Below are positions 10,731 to 24,600 of a DNA stretch of 64,000 nucleotides, one piece after another. The notes below the pieces were generated by a model. It was not told where the DNA came from and searched no databases. It was given only the letters and a program-made list of their open reading frames with translations. The stretch's first letter is position 1, and each line of letters opens with the position of its first letter. Location of the stretch: the NCBI GenBank assembly GCA_934047225.1, contig OW203993.1:25310069-25374068 (forward strand). Reading direction: 5' to 3'. The translations under genes were made by a program, and so were the position numbers. This stretch comes from Ypsolopha sequella. Its lineage: Eukaryota; Arthropoda; Insecta; Lepidoptera; Ypsolophidae.

Positions 10731-11520
10731 TGATTTTTTTCATATTTTTGGTCCACCAGTTTTGGAGATAAGGGGGGGACATACATATTTTTGGGGTTTT
10801 TTGAAGGTTTCTCGAAACCAGTGCCAGTAAATATAGTAAAACTATATATTTTTACAATCAGCTTTATAATACCTACAATTTGATATACATATTGTATTTT
10901 TATAAAAAAAAATCTTTTATTTATTTTACTTCTTTTTTTATATTTCTCAATAGTGCTGAATTTTATTTAATCGCTATAGTTTTCCTTTAATTCACCGCTT
11001 ATGATCTATAATTGACATTTTTTTCATATTTTTTGGTTTACCAGTTTCGGAGATAAGTGGGGGGGATATACATATTTTTGGTGTTTTTTAAAGATTTCTC
11101 GAAACTAAATTGAGTAAATATATTAAAATTATATATTTTTACAATCAGCTTTTTAATACCTACAATTTGATACCAATACTGTATTTTTATAAAATATTTT
11201 TTTTATTTATTGTACTTCTTTTTTTATATTTCTCATTAGTGCTGAATTTTTTTTTATTCGCTATAGTTTTCCTGTAATTGGCCAGTTATGATCTATAATT
11301 GGTATTTTTTTCATGTTTTTAGGTCTACCAGTTTCGGAGATAAGGGGGGGGACATACATATTTTTTGGGGTTTTTAAAGATTTCTCGAAACCAGTGCAAA
11401 TAAGTATATTAAAAATATATATTTTTACAATCAACTTTTTAATATCAACAATTTGATACCCATATCGTATTTTTAGGCTAATATATTTTATTTTTCTCAC
11501 TTTTGGTTTGGAAATATATT
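10731..11520. repeat. Three tandem units of about 285 bp
   Basis: Units start near 10731, 11012 and 11299, each with a TTTTTTCAT stretch followed by a CCAGTTT(C/T)GGAGATAAG block, then CATATTTTTGG and TTTCTCGAAAC. The BEL element inserted inside the first unit: its left flank (4980-5012) continues this unit. Confidence 0.75.
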
Positions 11521-11747
11521 GAACAATTTCAAATTTCTCATATTTTTTTTACACCGTGATATGTAGGCAAATTAATGCTATTTTTGTGCTAAATTTCATG
11601 TATTTATTTTAAACGGTGCTAAAGTTATGAGGCTGTGACATACGGACGGACGGACAACGGAGTCTTACCATAAGGTTCCTTTTGTACCTTTTAGGTTCTA
11701 CGGAACCCTAAAAATACCTTAAATAAGTAACAAGTAGTACTACATGA

Positions 11748-11910
11748 AAGCCGATTCTGAAGGCTTTGATTTTAGTTAAAGTGCTGTCAAAACTAAATTT
11801 TCTTCATTGCAAAATGGTCCTAGAGTTTCAGGAACTGAAGTTAAATTACTTTGGAAAATTTCAAGTTTTGACAGCACTATAACTAAAATTAAAGCCTTCA
11901 GAATCGGCTT
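11748..11910. mobile_element. MITE family E, copy 1
   Basis: 163 bp with about 45-bp inverted repeats starting AAGCCGATTCTGAAGGCTTT. A second copy of identical length is at 42061-42223. Confidence 0.85.
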
Positions 11911-12082
11911 TACTATAGCAATATACGACCTTATTTTTTCAAGCACCTTAGGTTGGAACATAGTAAGACCCTAATTGTTACCTATTGACGTGATTTTTTC
12001 ATCAGAAAAATATGGTTGTCGTTGCTGACTGCACAAAACGCTCCAGGTTCCGCCTAGGCAACCCTGTTTATTTATTATGTTT

Positions 12083-13300
12083 ATTGGGTTGTCAAGTTCC
12101 TATAGAAAAGTGATGTAATGTTACTCCTTCACGCCGTACCTACTGAACCCTGAAACTTTGCACAAATGTAGTTCTCAACCTGTGTAGCTAGCACGCACTA
12201 GAGATACAGCGTATATCTATCCTACTTGCGCTTTCACGCATACCGCGTTTGTATTTGTGCGAGAGAGCAAATATGATCGAAAGACACTGCATCCACGGCG
12301 CGTTTTAGATCGATCCCCTTGTACAATACACTACAATACAATACATTGCCAAATTTTTTCATTAGTACAAACTCATTGGCTCTGTTTCACAAGCGTAACA
12401 CCGCTGATAAGTAAATTCACTAAAGGTCAAAACCGCAGGGTTATCAGAAAACGTGGCCAAACAACCAGCAATTAAGACCTTGATTTTTATGAAATTTTAC
12501 TATACCTATACTTAAAGCGAGCAAATTCATTCTGCTACGCAATGCTATGCACCTCTAAAAACAATAACTTTATTTGAACCAAAAAGAAAAGTGTAGGAAC
12601 AGGTTTTAACAAAATAACATAATTAATAAGAAGTGACTTGCATACTTTTACTCAATAATAACTAAGTAGTTGATCCCAGATTAGAATATCAAAAACAGGC
12701 AAAACAGTCAAACAAAATACCACTTCTTCAATAAAAGGAACAAAATTTGTTAAAGGTTCCCTAGCACCCGAGCTAGACCGCGTACGATATATTAATTACG
12801 GTTGCCAGTTCTCTGGAAGTACTTACTACGCCACCTACACTACGACGCACGGGTCAGCAATCTATTGGAGGAAATGCATACGCGGAAAGAATGCCAAAGC
12901 GCAGGCGGCGCGGCGCTTAGAATCATTCAAAGAAGGCTTGGTTTATCAACCATTGTTTATTCCTTAAATACTTTATATGTACAAAACGAGTTCCATGATT
13001 ATTACCTGTAGTTGGATAAACCAGCCTAATATATGATTTTAAGTATATGATTTTTTTGTCAATGATTTTAGTGGTGCCAAATGGTACCTTTGTGCTACCC
13101 CACTTAAACAGTTAGCGTTTGCGATGTGGATGTCGTGCAAAACAATTTTCTGATCCTCTATTTGTAAAAAATAAAGAAACAACACCAACAAGATATCTAT
13201 TGGCTAGGTAAGTACATGATTTTACCTTGAATTTTGTGTGATCTACAGTACCGAAAGCCTTAGAAAACTCTAAAAAGTTACTGTACTGTGTACCCTGTAT
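12083..13300. other. Intergenic, no gene seen
   Basis: Non-coding. About 12186-12300 resembles the palindromic repeat at 55969-56090 (TAGCACGC... and TATCTATCCTA-type motifs). The short ORFs at 12257 and 12802 look random. Confidence 0.4.
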
Positions 13301-13311
13301 TTTAATTTTTA

Positions 13312-14430
13312 GTAGTTTATGCTATGAGGGCGAAAAGGAATACATTTTTTAAACGTAACCGAGTAATTTATTGCTCTTACGCCCGTGTACCATATTACGT
13401 TTTTCAATGCATAGTGTGAGGAAATAAAACAAATATAATCTTGTGAACTTTAAATTACGATTGACTCAAAAGGACTGCAAACAGTGGAAAAAAAAGTATA
13501 ACATTTATGGTACACAGGAAAGGATGCAGGTTAGCCAACCACTGCAAATAAATTTAAAAAATAATAATATTAATAAAGCCCTAGGGCAAAATAATAGACT
13601 TTCTGTTCGGTTTTGATGCATAAAAAGTAGGCCTTTACGAGCAATTGCATTTAACAGTAGTTTATGCTACAAGGGCGCAAAGGAATAAATTACGAGGAAG
13701 ATTTAAAACACGAGCGTAGCGAGTGTTTTAAACGTAACCGAGTAATTTATTGCTCTTACGCCCGTGTATCATACTACGTTTTTCAATGCATAGTGTGAGG
13801 AAATAAAACAAATATAATTTTGTGAACTTTAAATTGTAATTGGCTCAAAAAGACTGTATCCAGAGCCGTTAAACAGTGGAAAAAAAAGTATGACATTTAT
13901 GGTCCACAGGAAAGGCTACAGCTTAGCCAACCATTGTAAATAAATTTAAAAAATAATAATAATAAAACCCTAGGGCAAAATAATCGACTTTCTGTTCGGT
14001 TTTGATGCATAAAAAGTGGGCCTTTACGAGCACATGCATTGAAAATAGTAGTTTATGCTACAAGGGCGCAAAGGAATAAATTACGAGGACGATTTAAAAC
14101 ACGAGCGTAGCGAGTGTTTTACACGTAACCGAGTAATTTATTGCTTTTACGCCCGTGTATCATACTACATTTTTCAATGCATAGTGTGAGGAAATGAAAA
14201 CGAATATACTCTTGTGAAATTTAGATTATAATTGGCTCAAAAGGACTGTATCCAGAGCCGTTAAACAGTGGGAAAAAAAAGCATGACATTTATGGTACAC
14301 AGGAAAGGCTGCAGGTTAGCCAACCATTGCAAACAAATAAAAAAAAAAAAATAAAGCCCTAGGGCAAAATAATCGACTTTCTGTTCAGTTTTGATGCATA
14401 AAAAGTGGGCCTTTACGAGCACATGCATTG
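13312..14430. repeat. Tandem array of about 385-bp units (three copies)
   Basis: The block GAGTAATTTATTGCTCTTAC recurs at 13361, 13740 and (with TTTTAC) 14131, spacing 379 and 391 bp. Each unit ends with CCCTAGGGCAAAATAAT and TTTGATGCATAAAAAGT. Two units hold the small palindrome ACACGAGCGTAGCGAGTGTTT. A dispersed partial unit lies at 22225-22505. Confidence 0.85.
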
Positions 14431-14837
14431 AAAAAAACATTTATTGTATTAGTCTAATCACATTTTAGTCACAAATTTTCACGATCACACATTATTCTAA
14501 AGAAGACACTTTGTATGTTTTACAAGATTTTATGCTGTTATAATAGCTAATTAATTGGTAGCTATTAAAATGCCTTATCTCTTTGATACTGGTGACCTAT
14601 TTGACTAGATATCGGTATCAAAAATGTGGAGTAACTCTCGTAGCCGAAAATGTACAAAGTTGTTTGTTTTAAACATGTGTTTTTACAGTGTTTCAAAGTA
14701 GGTAGTAGACTAAAAACCATAAAAAGGTCAGATATCTTAAGAACGAATATAAGGAATAATAAATTATATTCAGTGATTTTTGTTTTGATTGAATCTGCAA
14801 GATCAGTCTAGGATAACTTTATTAACTAAAGCAGCTC
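14431..14837. other. Intergenic, no gene seen
   Basis: AT-rich, without recognisable repeats or coding potential. Confidence 0.4.
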
Positions 14838-14941
14838 TTAAGGCGGTTTATGCTGCGAAAGTGCTGCCCCTTTAGAAAAAAATAATTATTTACTTACTAG
14901 AATAATTCACTTCAGCACTTCTGCAGCATATAGCGCCTTAA
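14838..14941. mobile_element. Short TTAA-flanked palindromic MITE
   Basis: TTAA at 14838-14841 and 14938-14941; a 96-bp body with inverted ends (GGCGGTTTATGCTGC / GCAGCATATAGCGCC). Confidence 0.75.
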
Positions 14942-14942
14942 T

Positions 14943-15198
14943 TAGGGTTGCCAGATGGGAAAACCAAAATATCGGGGCTAAATTTCAAAAAGTTGGGATT
15001 TTGAGATTATGGTCGGGACAAATAAATATTACGAATCGAAAAATTATTTTTTATTATTAAAATTAAAGTAATTACAGCAAAATACTTTTTTGCCCGCCGA
15101 CCGTTGTTATTTGTTATTTGTCGGAACAATTTGTATTTTGTCGGGACTCTGGACATCATATGAAATGTCGGGACAATCCCGACCATCTGGCAACCCTA
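14943..15198. mobile_element. hAT-type MITE with 8-bp duplication
   Basis: 256 bp with inverted ends TAGGGTTGCCAGATGG / CCATCTGGCAACCCTA and the 8-bp duplication GCCTTAAT (14935-14942, 15199-15206). It landed on the right end of the preceding TTAA MITE. It lies about 210 bp upstream of the start codon of the second torso-like gene. Confidence 0.85.
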
Positions 15199-15411
15199 GC
15201 CTTAATACAGATTAAGAATTTTAATTCAAAAGTCGACGCATGAAGTCGGGTAAAAAGTATAGCAAGTTTGTTCGTCATAATCTGTTAGGTCAAGTTCAAA
15301 CTATGTTTACTTTAAACATTAGCAAAATGTCAGAAAAAAACTCAGTTTTAACGATGCTGCGGTGGAGCTAGTTTAGGGTGTGGTTATAAAAGCTTTTTAA
15401 CTAATTTAAAT

Positions 15412-15679
15412 ATGTTTTTATTGTTTTTTGTGTTGTCATTGTGCGGTTTGTGCGGCGGAGACGAAGGCGATTTGGGTTACAGTCTGAACATTGGATATGC
15501 CATTGATGTATTCGCTAAGTATGAATATGCAATTTTATACAGTCCTAACCGAACCGGCGTGACACGTGCGGTTTCGGGTCCAGTTTATTTTCACGACCTC
15601 GTCTCCTCAGAGGCGAGCTACACTCTGCTCAAGAGATTCGCGCACTCGTGGCATAAAAAGAGGAAAATGTGGCAGATTG
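15412..15679 (+). CDS. tsl: torso-like exon 1 (signal peptide)
   Basis: ATG in fair context (TTTAAATATG). 89 codons plus one base, ending ...KRKMWQIG region. Donor G|GTTAAG at 15679/15680, partly made of the TTAA of the adjoining MITE. Without splicing the frame stops at 15682-15684. A weak phase-2 alternative donor would be AT|GTGGCA at about 15669. Confidence 0.7.
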
Positions 15680-18600
15680 GTTAAGGCGCTACGAAAAAAA
15701 ATCGACACTTTAAGAACTTGCATATCTACTTCAGTAAATAATGTATTATTTTGATAAAATAGTACATTATTTTTGGATTCTTTTTCTAGGGACCTGTTAA
15801 AACAGAAACGCAATTGGAGAAATTCGGCTCGATAGAAATATTTATTGAAATGAGGTCCTTTTCGACACCAATTCTTCTGGTTCGACAATTTGGAATGACA
15901 TATGGACTGTAATTATATTTTATTAGATGGGTTTTAACAGTTTCTAGGACCTGTGGGTCTACCGCGTAATTCTCATTTTCATCAACATCAACTGGAGATT
16001 GAAATTTGACGTGCGTGCGACGACGCCCGCCTAACATGCCATCTCTTTTGCACGAGTTGTATTTCGCATGCATTTGCTTGAAGTTGATACAAATAAGAAT
16101 TACGCGGTAGAGCCCCTGGTTAAACGAAATTTTGATAGCATTTTTAGTACATTTTATATTAATAAAAAACCAACTTTTTGCTATTTTTCCACGAATCCGT
16201 CCCTCTCGCACTGAGGGTTTTTTCGCATATGGAGTAACAGGGACGCTAAAACTTTTACATATCGCCTTAAGGCGCACCGGCAAGCATCTTATATTTGTAA
16301 GCGTCTCGCGCAGAATGCGCCGCAGCTTAAAGAGGCCACGCCCGCGTTACGGTGGGAAGATGTGGCCCGGACACCGCACTTTATAAAAAAGAGCATAAAG
16401 CGCTGTAGGGCGCGCACAGAAAAGGCAACGGTGCGTGGCTAAGTGCAAGATCCACCGTTGACCTCCGTCCCCGGATTGGCCCACTATATGACCTTGATGT
16501 CGAAAGTGGGTTTGAGATGGTGGCGGGATTGGAGTCCTAACCGATAAAGCGATACTGAATTTGTTAGCAAACATTAATACGTATAAACAAATCAGTCCAG
16601 TTTTTGTGATGTTAAAATATTTTAGTTTTTAAAACATCTGCTCCATTGATTTATCTGTATGTACCAACCTAAAAATTTTTAGGGTTTCTCTTTAAAATAC
16701 CATCTCAAATAAAAACTATAAGCTCGAATGAGCTAAAGTTTGGCACGTGATTTTGTAAGTACCTATATAACATAGCTTGGAATATATTTGATGGATAAAA
16801 TCCGAAACGAAGATATCCGTCAGAGATCGAACGTGACCGACATAGCCTGCAGATTCAGTAAGTTGAAGTGGCAGACTGGCCATATTTGTCGCCGACGTGA
16901 TAACCGTTCGCTCCGTAAGGCATTGGAATGGAGACCACGTACAGCAAAGCGCAGCCTAGGCCTGTCGCGACGAGTACGTTCGCGAAACTGTAAATGTAAA
17001 TGCTGGCAACACTAGAGAAAAAAATTATAATCAAAATTGTCTATGGTTAGAAGTCGAGAGCCTTTTTGCCCGCGAGAACTTGTGTCAGCTTGGTAAAAAT
17101 GGTGGAGAATAATGGCGTCAGAAAAGAAACTCGTGTTTAGCAGAATAAAATAAGAAAAGTGGTGCAGAAAACAAAGGACAAAATAGAATAAGTTCCTGTG
17201 CCAGGACATAAGACTATGGGAGAAGTGGTTAGTAAGGACATTACCAGGTAAGTCCTTAATATAACACACAAAGAAAAGGCATTACGGAGGACTGGGATGG
17301 TTAAGAGGGGAGGCAGAAAGAAAGAAGGAGACCATTCTTAGGGACAAGAAGTCCCGCCAAAGTATAACATTCTTAGGGACAAGAAGTCCCGCCTAACTAA
17401 TAGGGACAAGAAGTCCCACCTGATACATAAGGGCAAGAAGCCACACCTGATACCTGCATAAGGACAAGAAGCCAAGATAGAAATGTGGGGACAAGAAGTC
17501 CCAATAACAGTAGAACATTCATCACACTAAGATGTGACTAATGTCACCCTACAATTAAGGTTATATTGTAGAGTTAAATCCACAGAATCTAGGCCAGAAA
17601 AACTCGCAGAACGTATTTTGCGACAAGGCCAACCCCGTGCCCGCTGGACTGACGATCTGAAGGACGTTGCGGGTGGCGGCTGGATGATGATGACTGAGGA
17701 CCGCCAAGAGTGGCGTAATATTGAGGAGGCCTATGTACAGCAGTGGACGAATACGGGCTGATGGATGGATGGATGGATATAACATTTTGAAGAAACTAAT
17801 GGCTTGTGAATTAGTCACGATGCGTATATTTTAACAAAACGTCATGTACTTATATATAACTAACATTCATTTTGGAGATATTCATCAGAAGAAGGCAAAT
17901 AAATTCTTCTTTATCAATATATCGGTGAATTTTAATTATTATTATTTACTAAATGGGTGAAATTTTTACTGTAAAATTCGTTATTTTTGTAAACAATTTA
18001 CCCGTAAGGCTAGAAACAAAAAATAGGTGTCTCAACGTGTTTGAAAGATTATCTCTTGGGGGGTAAAGTAAGGGATGAAACTTTTTATTAAATTTATTAT
18101 TTTTGTAAGTAAGTAAGTAAGTAAATAGTTTATTTGTGAGAATTCGGGTTTACAATGGATGTTACAAATAATTACAGTCCCAACAAATTCAACCATGTCA
18201 TGGCGTACAAATATTTGGTTGTATATTTAAATCATGCACTAACAAAAAACAAATTGAGAATAATTATAATTATAAAATATGTATGACAATTAAATAAGAA
18301 CAAATGTCAATATATAATATGTAAAAAAAAAAAAAAAAAACTTGAAGTTGGAACAAAACAATCGTAGGAATATAAAACTAAAGTAGTCACAATGTAATAG
18401 GTCCGTTTTGACATATGTCATCGCAACGTATCTATGGATGTGAACCATGCAAATCGGTAACTATGTCAACCGATTCTCACGAGAAATCGATTCAAAATAT
18501 TATGAGTTTGTTATCGTTTGAAATATTTTCATGTTTATTGGTTATAATTTCCAGAATAAACATAATTGCCAAAGTCAACGTGAAAGAAAATATAAACAGT

Positions 18601-21600
18601 TCAAAAGTAAAGCCTAAAGTCACAAGAAAAAAACACTAAAAACAAACGGGAGCACAACGACTTCCAATATGGTGATAGAAAGATATTTCGGGTGCTAAAA
18701 CCAGCTTTTAATTTTTTTTCTCTACGAGAAGAATCTGAAATGGAAATTCTTACGTGCCAGTAATATTTTGTAATGTTGTACTTCACTGACCTCAAATTAG
18801 ATAGAGGTCTGAGCGTTGATAGATATAAAATACTGGCCAGTAAAAAAAATATGTAGGCTTCAAGATGAATAAATTGCTTCATGCCTTATAAAAAAAAAAC
18901 TGCCATATTTCTTACCAGCCAATCTGTCTATTGGTAGGATGATTTATGGAAAACTGCCTGTAAACCAATTCATTAATAAAAAAAATGGGACTTTAAGCAA
19001 TAAATGCATGTTTTTTATATATTTATTTTTTGTTTTTGTAACCTATAAGTTTAAAAGCTAAGTGGTATGTAACATTATTTAGCACAATTATTATATTATA
19101 TTTTTTGGTATACGCGACACCGTTACAAATACATGCAAATGTTCAAATCTAAAAAGTTTATATTTGCAAAAAAAAAAGGAAATTTAAACTTGGCTTTTTG
19201 TGTACTGGTCTCACAAAAGCTAATTACAGATCATTACAATTATTTTATCAATATTAAAACAAGTTAATTATTTTCACGTGGAATCGAATTGAGTCCGTGA
19301 AATTAGGCGATTATCTGGTTACAACACTATTATTAAGAAAAAATTGACTGAGAATGTAACTGTTTTTGAGACATTGTGTAGTAATTCAAAATTGCATTTT
19401 ATTTTGCAATATGCGTGAAAATTGTACTTGAAATATGTTCCGTGATAATTAAAAAACGTTTATTTATTTTCTTTAAACCCAATAAGTTAATAATTATTTG
19501 TTAACCGTTTCATTTATTACATGTAAAGTTATATTCTATGGTCGTTCTTATCTGTCAAAACGGGCTTCTTATTTTGTGGCAACTTGTAGTTACAATGAAA
19601 AAATGTCTGTAGTGTTCTTTATATTATAAATGTCATAATCAAATAATATTTATATTTATTCGTATCCTAGGCATTCCTTGACCGTGTAAAAACATTTATC
19701 TAGTAAAAAATCTTTAAGCTTTCTATGGAACAAGGGATATGGCAACATTTTAAAATCGTTTGGTAATTTACGATTATCGTATTATAGATAGATTTTTACA
19801 TTATTATAGATTTTTACACACATATACATAACATTATTGCTAAAAATAGTTAATTTAGATTTAGGTAGGTATAAGTTGTTAAAACGGCGAGTACATTTTG
19901 TATTGTGATATTTCACCTCTTGTTTTAAATAAATTGGGATGCTTTTTGACAAAAAGACATATTTCTTGGATGTAGAGGCAAGGCAATGGTAGTATATGGT
20001 GTTTCTTAAATAGAGGTTTGCATCTATCTCTAAACCCTGCATTACAAATTATCCGCATACATCTTTTTTGTTTTCTAAACGCCACGTCCACTGAATTACC
20101 CCAAATGATGATGCCATATCTTAAAATTGACCCTATGTGTCCTTGTTATGCCTCTATTGCAGCCTCCCTTGATACAACCTGTCTAATTCTTTTTAAAGCG
20201 TACCTAAATCTGTCAATTCTTTTACAAACATGCATGATATGCTCTTTCCAGTTACAATGTTTATCGATATGAATGCCAAGAAAAACTGTAGAATCAACTT
20301 CATCTAGTACTCGTAGATACATTGTTTTCAAATTTTACTTTAATTTTTATAGGATGTGCGTTATACGATTGAAATTGGATTAATTTTGTTTTACTAAGGT
20401 TAATTTTTAAATTATTTTTCTCTAACCACTCTATCACCTCTTTTAATGCTTTATTTACATCATTTTCGAACGTATCAATGTCATGGCATTGTATCGCGAG
20501 GGTCGTGTCATCAGCGAACAAAACACTATGATGAGAGATATCCTTTGGCAAATCATGTATGTAGAGCAAAAATAATAAAGGCCCGAGGATACTTCCCTGG
20601 GGTACTCCATATAAATTCTCTCTGTATTTAGATCTGTAGGTTTTTTTTTCGTTATTAGTAGTTCTACTTATTTCAGTACATTGAACCCTATTTTCTAAAT
20701 AACTCTCTATCCATTTAAAAGCAGGACCCCTAAATCCATATGAATACAGCTTTTTTAACAGCTTATTGTAGCAAACAAAATCAAACGCCTTGCTCATATC
20801 CAAAAATAACGCAACTACAGGTATTTTCTCGTTGAGACTTCTCGTGACCTTTTCAATGAGTGAAAAACATGCCATAGTTGTTGAGCTATTTTTACGAAAG
20901 CCATATTGCTCAGTAGTCAACACATGAAAATTTGGTATTTAACCTTTTGATTTAGAAATAAAAATGACGTGTTTCTGCGTTTTTGGAAAATCATCCCGTT
21001 AAAACAGAGGATGAAAGTTTGTATCGTAATTTCGTAAATCTGTGGTTAAAATCGAGTATGGAATTTTCAAACCATTCACTTGAAGATGAAAAGCGCTGAA
21101 ATGTAACTTTGGAAGGAGCAGCTGATTCTTGATTTACTATTAAGTGGACCCTTCCCGCTCAGCTGCCATATAAATGCTTTAGGTGTTTGTGACGTCCTGA
21201 TGGCTACAATACAATATTCTTTATTGCACACCAAAAAACAGAAATACATATATGTTTTCCTGCCCCCCACACCGCACACCGACCCATCTTTTCATCAAGA
21301 GGTGCGAGGGAGAGAGAGAGAGTGTGTGACAATGCGCACGAAGTCACAGGCATTAGTTAGAATGAGATAATATTGTACCTGTTTTTAGGGACTATTAATA
21401 AGATTAGATTGTCGTGCCTAGTGGTCGTCTAGAAATGGCGACCATCTCCAGTAACTGAGAGATAGATTCAAATTCATTCAAATAGTTTATCTGCAAAATA
21501 AAGAATACACTTTTTAGTCGCCATTTCTATTCCCAAGGTCTTTTGATTCGGGCGGGTATTATGACAATAATACTAAAATACAAACAAAAAGAAACAAACA

Positions 21601-24600
21601 ACAAACAAAAATTTATTTATTTGAATCACGCAGAGGCCGAACTAAACTTAGACTAAGAAACATAATAATTATTTTTCAATTGAATGTAAGAGTGAACGGC
21701 TTTTATATTGATTATACCCTGGTTTTCTTATTAGTGTGAAACTGCGGGTCTACCGCGTAATTCTGATTTTCATCAACATCAACTTGAGATTGAAATTTGA
21801 CGTGCGTGCAAAAGAGATGGCATGTTAGGCGGGCGTCATCGCACGCACGTCAAGTTTCAATCTCAAGTTGATGTTGATGAAAATCAGAATTAGAATAGAA
21901 TAGAATAGAATAGAATATCTGTTTATTTATCTGCCACAATACAATTACATAATAAAAACTTAAAACGAGACATTTAACAAAATAAAAATAAGAAAAAACA
22001 ATGTGACTAAAGTAGAAGAAGTCATGTATCGCAGCAGACAAAAAGGCCAAGGACTCAGCATATGCTGTAGTCTAACAAAGTAAGACCGACAGCGCTGATT
22101 TTCAGTCCGGGCCCATTACGCGGTAGACCCGCTGTACAGAGAAAACCAGTCTCTTCGTCGTTACAGGTAGATGAATAAAATAAAATATATTTTGTTCTAT
22201 TTAAATTAAATTAAAACAAACATACTTTTAAATGTAACCAAGTAATTTATTGCTTTTACGCCCGTGTTTCATACTACGTTTTTCAATGAATAGTGTGAGG
22301 AAATAAAAAAATATATAATCTTGTGAACTTTAAATTATGATTGGCTCAAAAGGACTGTATCCAGAGCCGTTAAGCAGTGGAACAAAAAGTATAACATTTA
22401 TGGTACACAGGAAAGGCTGCAGGTTAGCCAACCATTGTAAATAAATAAAAAAAAATAATAATAATAAAGCCCTAGGGCAAAATAATCGGCACTTGCATTG
22501 AAAAACATATTATGTATGAGAATGGATACATTACGTAGTTTTTATTATTATTATCACTTTCTTTTTTTTTTCTATACCAATAAAGCAATAACGTTTTCAG
22601 TTACGGAGACCTAAGCCAAGTGACTCAAGTGGTATCCGCAGACTATGAGGAGGAAGACGAGGATGATGCTCCTATAGAGCCTTTCAGAGAGAAGAACATT
22701 CGCATATTCGTGAACGCATCCAGTACAGAGACAATGGGCGACGGCATCGACGACAACATGAGTATACTCTTCTGTGATACCTTCGATGATTTACTCGACT
22801 ACTATTTTAGAGATTTTAATATTCAAGGGTGAGTATTTATAATTTATCCATTTATCCATCTCTGATGGATGAAATCCGAAACGAAGATATCCGTCCGAGA
22901 TCGAAGGTGAGCGACATAGCTTGCCGAATCAGTAAGTTGAAGTGGTAGTGGACTGGCCATATTTGTCGCCGGCGTGATAACCTTTGGGGCCGTAAGGCAT
23001 TGGAATGGAGACCACGTACAGCAAAGCACAGCGTAGGCCACCCTCGTGCCCGCTGGACTGACGATCTGAAGGACGTTGCGGGTGGCGGCTGAATGAGGAT
23101 GACTGAGGACCGCCAAGAGTGGCGTAATCTTGGGGAGACCTATGTCCAGCAGTGGACGAATACGGGCTGATGGATGGAGTATTAAGAATACCAGCTTTTG
23201 CCCGCGGCCTCGCTTATTTCGTTTGCACGTTCACCTCTAGTAAAATTTAAATCAACATGCAGTTATAGGGCCCCCAGCAGGTCCCCTTGTCAGGACATTG
23301 ATGTCTTTTGTCTTTTGCTGTAGCCCCTACTGCAGCATTAAGCTGAGCTGTAATCCTTTTTTATTTACCACTGTTTTCCTAATGTTATATTTACTCGTCC
23401 ATCCATCCATCAGCCTAGTTCATCCACTGCTGGACATAAGCCTTTCCAGGACTTTGCCACTCCCGGCGGTCATCTTGGAAGAATTGCCCATACTCACACA
23501 CGCTGGGCAGGCGGGTTGGTGAGCGCGGTGCCGGAACCCTCGCACCAGTGATGCCGCTGCCCGTCACCAGTCTGTTCCATATAAGGCCCGGCTATCGCCA
23601 TCCATCGGTCCCAGGCATGGTGGGCCTCTTGGTTTTTTGCCTGTGAGCTGTCCTCTTACTCTCCCCAGAATTACTTCGAGGGGGTCTCCAAGTAAGACGG
23701 TGGTACCTCCACAGTCGAGCCCGGCATCAGCTCTACCACCTGTTTACTAGTACTGTTTGTTAATTTGTATTGTTTGTGATTTTGTATGTATGTATGTTTT
23801 TTCTTGTGTCTGTGGTATTTTAAAATAAATTACTTTTCTTTCTTTCTTTTATCGGAGAGAAATACACGCTCATGCTCAGACAACATAGAGCAACTAGCCC
23901 CAAGAGAGAAATGCCAGTTCGTCCGATTCTGCCAACTTATCAGTGTTTTCGCATAGAATTGACTATATATTCCCGCTTACAGGGAATTCTCTTTTTCTAT
24001 CTCCGCCTGGTGTTGGCTTAAGAGCGGTATTGTGAAATACCCGCTGAATTGTGAAATCACAGCTGAATTGTGAAATACCCGCTTTTTCTAATTAATCGAA
24101 ACAGAACACTTAAATTCAAAATTCACTTAATAGTTATTCAACAAAACCTTAGTACCTACGTATTTATTGTGTGTGTTGCAATCACAGTTTTTGAAATTCT
24201 AATTTACAGAAACCAATGGAAACTTTGCGAATGCGGTATACACAATTCATAGGTAATAAGGTTTTGTTGAATAGCTATTAAGTGAATTTTAAATTTAAGT
24301 GCTTTGTTTCGATTAATTAGAAAAAGGCGGGTATTTCACAATTCAGCTGTGATACCGCTCTTAATCAAAGCGCGTTAAAATGCGACAAAAGTTAGAATTT
24401 ATTTCGAGCAAACCATGTGTAATTTCGCCTCTTTGGGGTTAGTTCCTCTGTGTCAGACAACCACTTGTCAGTAATTCAGGACTGTAGTATGGCTTGTTTG
24501 ACATTTCAGCACAACAAAACCGTGGAAAGCTTTCATGGGCGATTGGATCCCGGACGAAATCATGCGCACGTTCGGCATCGAATACGATCCGTCGCCTGAC

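Larger units (their letters stand above)
4811..12078. mobile_element. Older TIR element that hosts the BEL/Pao insertion
   Basis: About 45-bp terminal inverted repeats: left 4811-4852 (AATAAACAGGGTTGGCTAGG), right 12031-12078 (ending CAACCCTGTTTATTTATTA). Without the 5.7-kb retrotransposon the element is about 1.55 kb. It holds the 285-bp tandem units (10731-11520), a MITE at 11748-11910, and a stretch with GGACGGACGGACAACGGAG and ACGGAACCCTA that recurs in lepidopteran repeats. No transposase is visible. Confidence 0.55.
16785..17775 (+). pseudogene. RTE-type LINE C-terminal relic, split by a solo LTR
   Basis: The first part reads like the C-terminus of a LINE reverse transcriptase (NEDIRQRS..., HICRRRDNRSLRK..., LEWRPRTAKRS). 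It resumes after 17630 with ARWTDDLKDVAGGGW and DRQEWRN, ending AYVQQWTNTG and a (TGGA)n tail. The copy at 22861-23175 is continuous. Clade assigned from memory. Confidence 0.75.

Noticed and set aside
15786..16283. 165-codon minus-strand ORF
   Set aside because: It covers the TTAA MITE and its nested MITE; other copies of the MITE do not keep the frame.
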